Below are positions 8,001 to 9,233 of a stretch of 9,233 nt of DNA, piece by piece (the stretch's first letter is position 1; every line of letters begins with the position of its first letter). Origin of the DNA: JBCBSZ01 sp039197885 (GTDB taxonomy: Bacteria; Actinomycetota; Acidimicrobiia; Acidimicrobiales; Poriferisodalaceae); contig JBCCTY010000158.1 of the NCBI GenBank assembly GCA_039197885.1, forward strand, positions 1 through 9,233, given 5' to 3'. The translations under genes were made by a program, and so were the position numbers. The notes below the pieces were generated by a model. It did no database searches, was not told where the DNA came from, and worked only from the letters and a program-made list of their open reading frames with translations.

Positions 8001-8443
8001 TCGACGAGCGCGTCGATCGTGCGCGTGCCGTCGAGGTCGAGTCCGTCGACGAAGCCGAGCACCTCGGGTGAGTCCTCCCCGTCGGTGACGAGGAACGGTC
8101 GGAGCCCGGCGAAGCGGTCGACCGGTGCCGGGAAGCCGAACTCGACCGCCTCGTCGGCCACGAAGAAGTCGAACGGGTTGATCGAGATCAGCTCGGCGAC
8201 CAGCTCGACGTCGAACACGAGCTGCTCGGTCGGCTCGGGAAAGACCAACCGGGCAACGAAGTTGCCGTAGGGGTCCTGCTGCCAGTTGCAGAAGTGCTCG
8301 CCGGGTTCGACGGTGAGCGAGTAGGACCGGATCGGGGTGCGGGAGTGCGCCGCGGGACGGAGCCGCAGCAGGTGGGGGTGCACCTCGGTCGGGCGGTCGA
8401 AGGAGTACGAGGTGCGGTGCCGGAGCGCGACGGTGATGGACAC
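5087..8443 (-). CDS. Transglutaminase-like domain fused to DUF2126 (predicted permuted GS-like peptide ligase)
   Basis: The protein has 1118 residues from GTG 8443, the family's usual size (about 1100). Domains in order: transglutaminase N-terminal beta domain (about 1-85); transglutaminase core with Cys181 (GSCRDSSW), His230 (DLHAWAE) and Asp246 (GLDPTSG); then DUF2126 from about 290 to the end. DUF2126 landmarks are LTMGGEPTF (328-336), GKWYPGEPLPRWAL (382-395), VIEVNVPPVASWPDL (661-675), HTGTGGGNHVTIGG (702-715), GNTHRSEFCIDKLWSPDS (805-822) and LELRAFEMPPHARM (830-843). A variable Pro-rich linker (about 540-590) separates its halves. The family was predicted to be a circularly permuted glutamine-synthetase-fold COOH-NH2 ligase; the reaction is not visible from sequence. 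GTG 8443 is chosen because translation from it opens with the normal first strand and an AGGA lies 7 bases upstream. The gene converges on the amidotransferase-transglutaminase gene with 9 bp between stops, which suggests a linked function. Its usual partners (permuted ATP-grasp, alpha-E) are not in the window. Confidence 0.93.
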   Translation of the reverse strand: MSITVALRHRTSYSFDRPTEVHPHLLRLRPAAHSRTPIRSYSLTVEPGEHFCNWQQDPYGNFVARLVFPEPTEQLVFDVELVAELISINPFDFFVADEAVEFGFPAPVDRFAGLRPFLVTDGEDSPEVLGFVDGLDLDGTRTIDALVEINGRLREVVDYSIRMEPGVQSPTETLRQRIGSCRDSSWLLVQVLRRLGLPARFVSGYLVQLTLDRPLPDGTVGTPHDFTDLHAWAEVYVPGAGWIGLDPTSGLFASEGHIPLAATPDPPAAAPIEGATGVTEVEFDFLNEVTRIHEDPRSTKPYSDEQWEAIDRLGHAVDAALAEQDVRLTMGGEPTFVGRDDPDAPDWDTAADGPSKRARAADLAQRLLAAWGPGGLIHHSTGKWYPGEPLPRWALTLAWRVDGVPLWSDPSLLALPGGPTDTPASAADAEAITRAIAARLAIADDLVVAAYEDPVRTVHAESGVPVDVDPLEYDLDEPAGRASLSRALLAGLDRPAGWVLPLGWDWGRGRFRSSRWELRRDRLLLVPGDSPVGLRLPQGSLRAEEPRAPLIEPDPTAPLAALTVPSATPDVQPQDLRPQDVRPPLDEGEGPLLITALTVEVRDGLVRVFLPPTEDLDHLVQLLTVVEGAAAAIGVPVVLDGYPPPADPRLRRFAVTPDPGVIEVNVPPVASWPDLVRQTTELNDLAWEAGLTTERFDLDGIHTGTGGGNHVTIGGATPGDSPLLRRAHLLPSLLTYWQHHPALSYLFSGRFVGPTSQSPRVDEARTDSIGELEIALAELARLGHDEQLPWLVDRTLRHHLTDVTGNTHRSEFCIDKLWSPDSASGRLGLLELRAFEMPPHARMAAVQALLVRVLVARFWGEPYGPTRLTRWGTGLHDRFLLPHFVAEDLADVVEDCQRAGYPLDASWFDAFMEFRFPRHGTTRIGDIELELRAAVEPWHVLGEELTTIGTARFVDSSTERLQAMVTGTAEGRYVLACNGRRVPLQGTGVPGTEVAGLRYKAWGPPSALHPTIGVHSPLVFDLIDTWTGRSIGGATYHVSHPGGRTFEVRPVNAEEAEGRRIARFADWRHTPGPVPPPAPRGRSRFVPEGSRVGPMDAPPREHDPDQPLTLDLRRPVWT
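6692..6736 (-). repeat. Three imperfect 15-bp tandem repeats coding a DxxPQ-type linker
   Basis: Within the DUF2126 gene, residues 570-584 read DVQPQ, DLRPQ, DVRPP, three copies of a five-residue unit encoded by three diverged 15-bp units. They lie in the Pro/Ala-rich, low-complexity linker between the two halves of the DUF2126 region. This looks like a flexible spacer grown by repeat duplication, likely variable in copy number among relatives. It keeps the reading frame and does not interrupt any recognised motif. Confidence 0.7.
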
Positions 8444-8499
8444 GGCGTCATCCTGCACCAGGTGCTCACATCGACGTGACCGGGAGCCGACGGGATCCC
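8444..8499. promoter_or_regulatory. Short divergent spacer between the DUF2126 gene and a membrane protein gene
   Basis: Only 56 bp separate the two divergent start codons, so promoters must overlap each other or reach into the coding regions. I see no TANNNT -10 box on either strand. There is a weak inverted repeat TCAC-N6-GTGA at 8466-8479. A perfect palindrome GGGATCCC at 8492-8499 directly abuts the ATG at 8500. Either could bind a regulator, but both are short enough to occur by chance. Confidence 0.35.
8451..8454 (-). promoter_or_regulatory. Ribosome binding site AGGA of the DUF2126 gene
   Basis: On the reverse strand AGGA lies 7 bases before the GTG at 8443, ideal spacing for a Shine-Dalgarno. 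It decides the start: an alternative in-frame GTG five codons upstream lies too close to use it, and longer reading frames add only Arg/Pro-rich sequence. Confidence 0.6.
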
Positions 8500-9233
8500 A
8501 TGGATCGTCGTGCGTACGTGTGGAGGCGGTGGTGGCTGGCCGCCTGGGTCCTCCTGGTCGGCGGCCAGCTGTTCGCCTCGATCGGCCCGGGCAGCGAGCG
8601 GGTCTGGACCGCACCGCTCCTGCTCTTCGTCGCCGTGGTCATCGCCGCGTCGCTCTGCGTCGTGACCTCGGCCGCGGTACTCGTGGCAGCCCACCGTCGG
8701 TCGGCGCCCGAGCTCGGCCTCGTCGGCGGCTTCCTCATGTCGGTGTCGATCCTCCCGCTCGTGCACGGGCTGACGACGCCGGGGGTCTGGTACGGCCCGA
8801 ACGACGCGACGCTCGTGTCCATCCTGCTGGCCGTGCCACTCGGCACCTTCGTCGCCGCGCCGCTCCTGCTGCCGAGGAGCGCGGTCGGTCGGCGGGTCCT
8901 CGGTCGGTGGCGGCACTGGGTCATCGCCTGGAGCGCGGCGATCGGCGTGCTCGCGATCGTGCTGCTCGTCGCGCCGAACGCCCTCCCGGCGCCGGTGATG
9001 TCGTCACCGAGCGCCATCGCGATCGGGGTCGCGTCGCTGGGCGGGTGCCTGGCGCTCTCGGTCCGTCAGCTCCGACTCAGCCGGATCAGCTGCGACGCCG
9101 GGAGCCTGACCGTGGCGATCGCCTTCGCCCTCATCGGGACCTCCACGCTGGTGTGGGTGGGCGACCGGCCCTACAACGCCGGGTTCTGGATGGCCCACGT
9201 CGTCGACGTCGCCGGGGTGTTCGCCGGCTGCCT
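8500..9233 (+). CDS. Multi-pass membrane protein, N-terminal part (truncated by window edge)
   Basis: An open frame of 244 complete codons runs from ATG 8500 off the right edge with no stop. The first 10 residues are basic and aromatic (MDRRAYVWRR), and the rest is strongly hydrophobic. Seven membrane segments can be placed at about residues 11-27, 39-64, 72-92, 103-124, 138-160, 170-188 and 201-220, and an eighth appears to begin near 228. A motif HGLTTPGVWYGPN (89-101) follows the third segment. The layout resembles the multi-helix sensor regions that precede cyclase, GGDEF, HD-GYP or kinase output domains in actinobacteria, but no output domain is visible, so this is only a suggestion; a plain membrane protein or transporter is also possible. 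An in-frame GTG at 8476 is an alternative start; ATG is preferred. The gene is divergent from the DUF2126 gene, 56 bp away. Confidence 0.72.
   Translation, partial: MDRRAYVWRRWWLAAWVLLVGGQLFASIGPGSERVWTAPLLLFVAVVIAASLCVVTSAAVLVAAHRRSAPELGLVGGFLMSVSILPLVHGLTTPGVWYGPNDATLVSILLAVPLGTFVAAPLLLPRSAVGRRVLGRWRHWVIAWSAAIGVLAIVLLVAPNALPAPVMSSPSAIAIGVASLGGCLALSVRQLRLSRISCDAGSLTVAIAFALIGTSTLVWVGDRPYNAGFWMAHVVDVAGVFAGC

Noticed and set aside
8444..8614. Longer start of the DUF2126 gene at 8614
   Set aside because: The 57 extra residues are Arg/Pro-rich, overlap the divergent membrane protein gene, and precede a well-placed ribosome binding site and GTG.
8188..9198. Reverse open frames at the right end (for example 8188-8916 and 8466-9017)
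   Set aside because: They are antisense to a continuous forward frame with a strong membrane-protein hydrophobic pattern and carry no recognisable domain.

Overview
The window is very GC-rich, densely packed bacterial DNA with frequent GTG starts and no tRNA, rRNA, CRISPR array or insertion sequence that I could see. Base composition, gene content and leaderless-looking promoters fit an actinobacterium, perhaps Acidimicrobiia. The lineage is inference, because no taxonomic marker gene is present.

Layout. (1) 1-145: the C-terminal end of a UspA-type universal stress protein, forward strand. (2) 222-1430: a DUF445 membrane protein, forward. (3) 1453-3141: glutaminyl-tRNA synthetase glnS on the reverse strand, converging on DUF445 with 22 bp between stop codons. 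(4) 3142-3238: a 97-bp divergent promoter region. (5) 3239-5077: a 612-residue fusion, forward, of an N-terminal class II glutamine amidotransferase-like (Ntn-hydrolase) domain and a C-terminal bacterial transglutaminase-like cysteine-protease domain. (6) 5087-8443: a 1118-residue transglutaminase-DUF2126 protein, reverse, whose stop lies 9 bp from that of the fusion gene. (7) 8444-8499: a 56-bp divergent spacer. (8) 8500-9233: the N-terminal part of a multi-pass membrane protein, forward, cut by the window edge.

The most interesting part is 3239-8443. DUF2126 proteins were proposed (Iyer, Aravind and colleagues, 2009, on amidoligases) to be circularly permuted glutamine-synthetase-like peptide ligases. 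They were placed in a predicted peptide-tagging system together with a permuted ATP-grasp ligase, an alpha-helical 'alpha-E' domain, transglutaminase-like peptidases and an Ntn-hydrolase peptidase. Here the DUF2126 ligase faces a transglutaminase that carries its own Ntn-hydrolase-fold domain. In that domain the residue after the initiator, normally the catalytic Cys of class II amidotransferases, is Ser, while the other recognisable active-site motifs are kept. Both transglutaminase domains keep complete Cys-His-Asp triads. The pair could be a variant of the predicted ligase/peptidase system, but the remaining partners are not in this window and the function is inferred.

The flanking genes (uspA, DUF445, glnS and the membrane protein) look like ordinary chromosomal genes. 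glnS is itself notable, because most actinobacteria are thought to make Gln-tRNA by the indirect GatCAB route.
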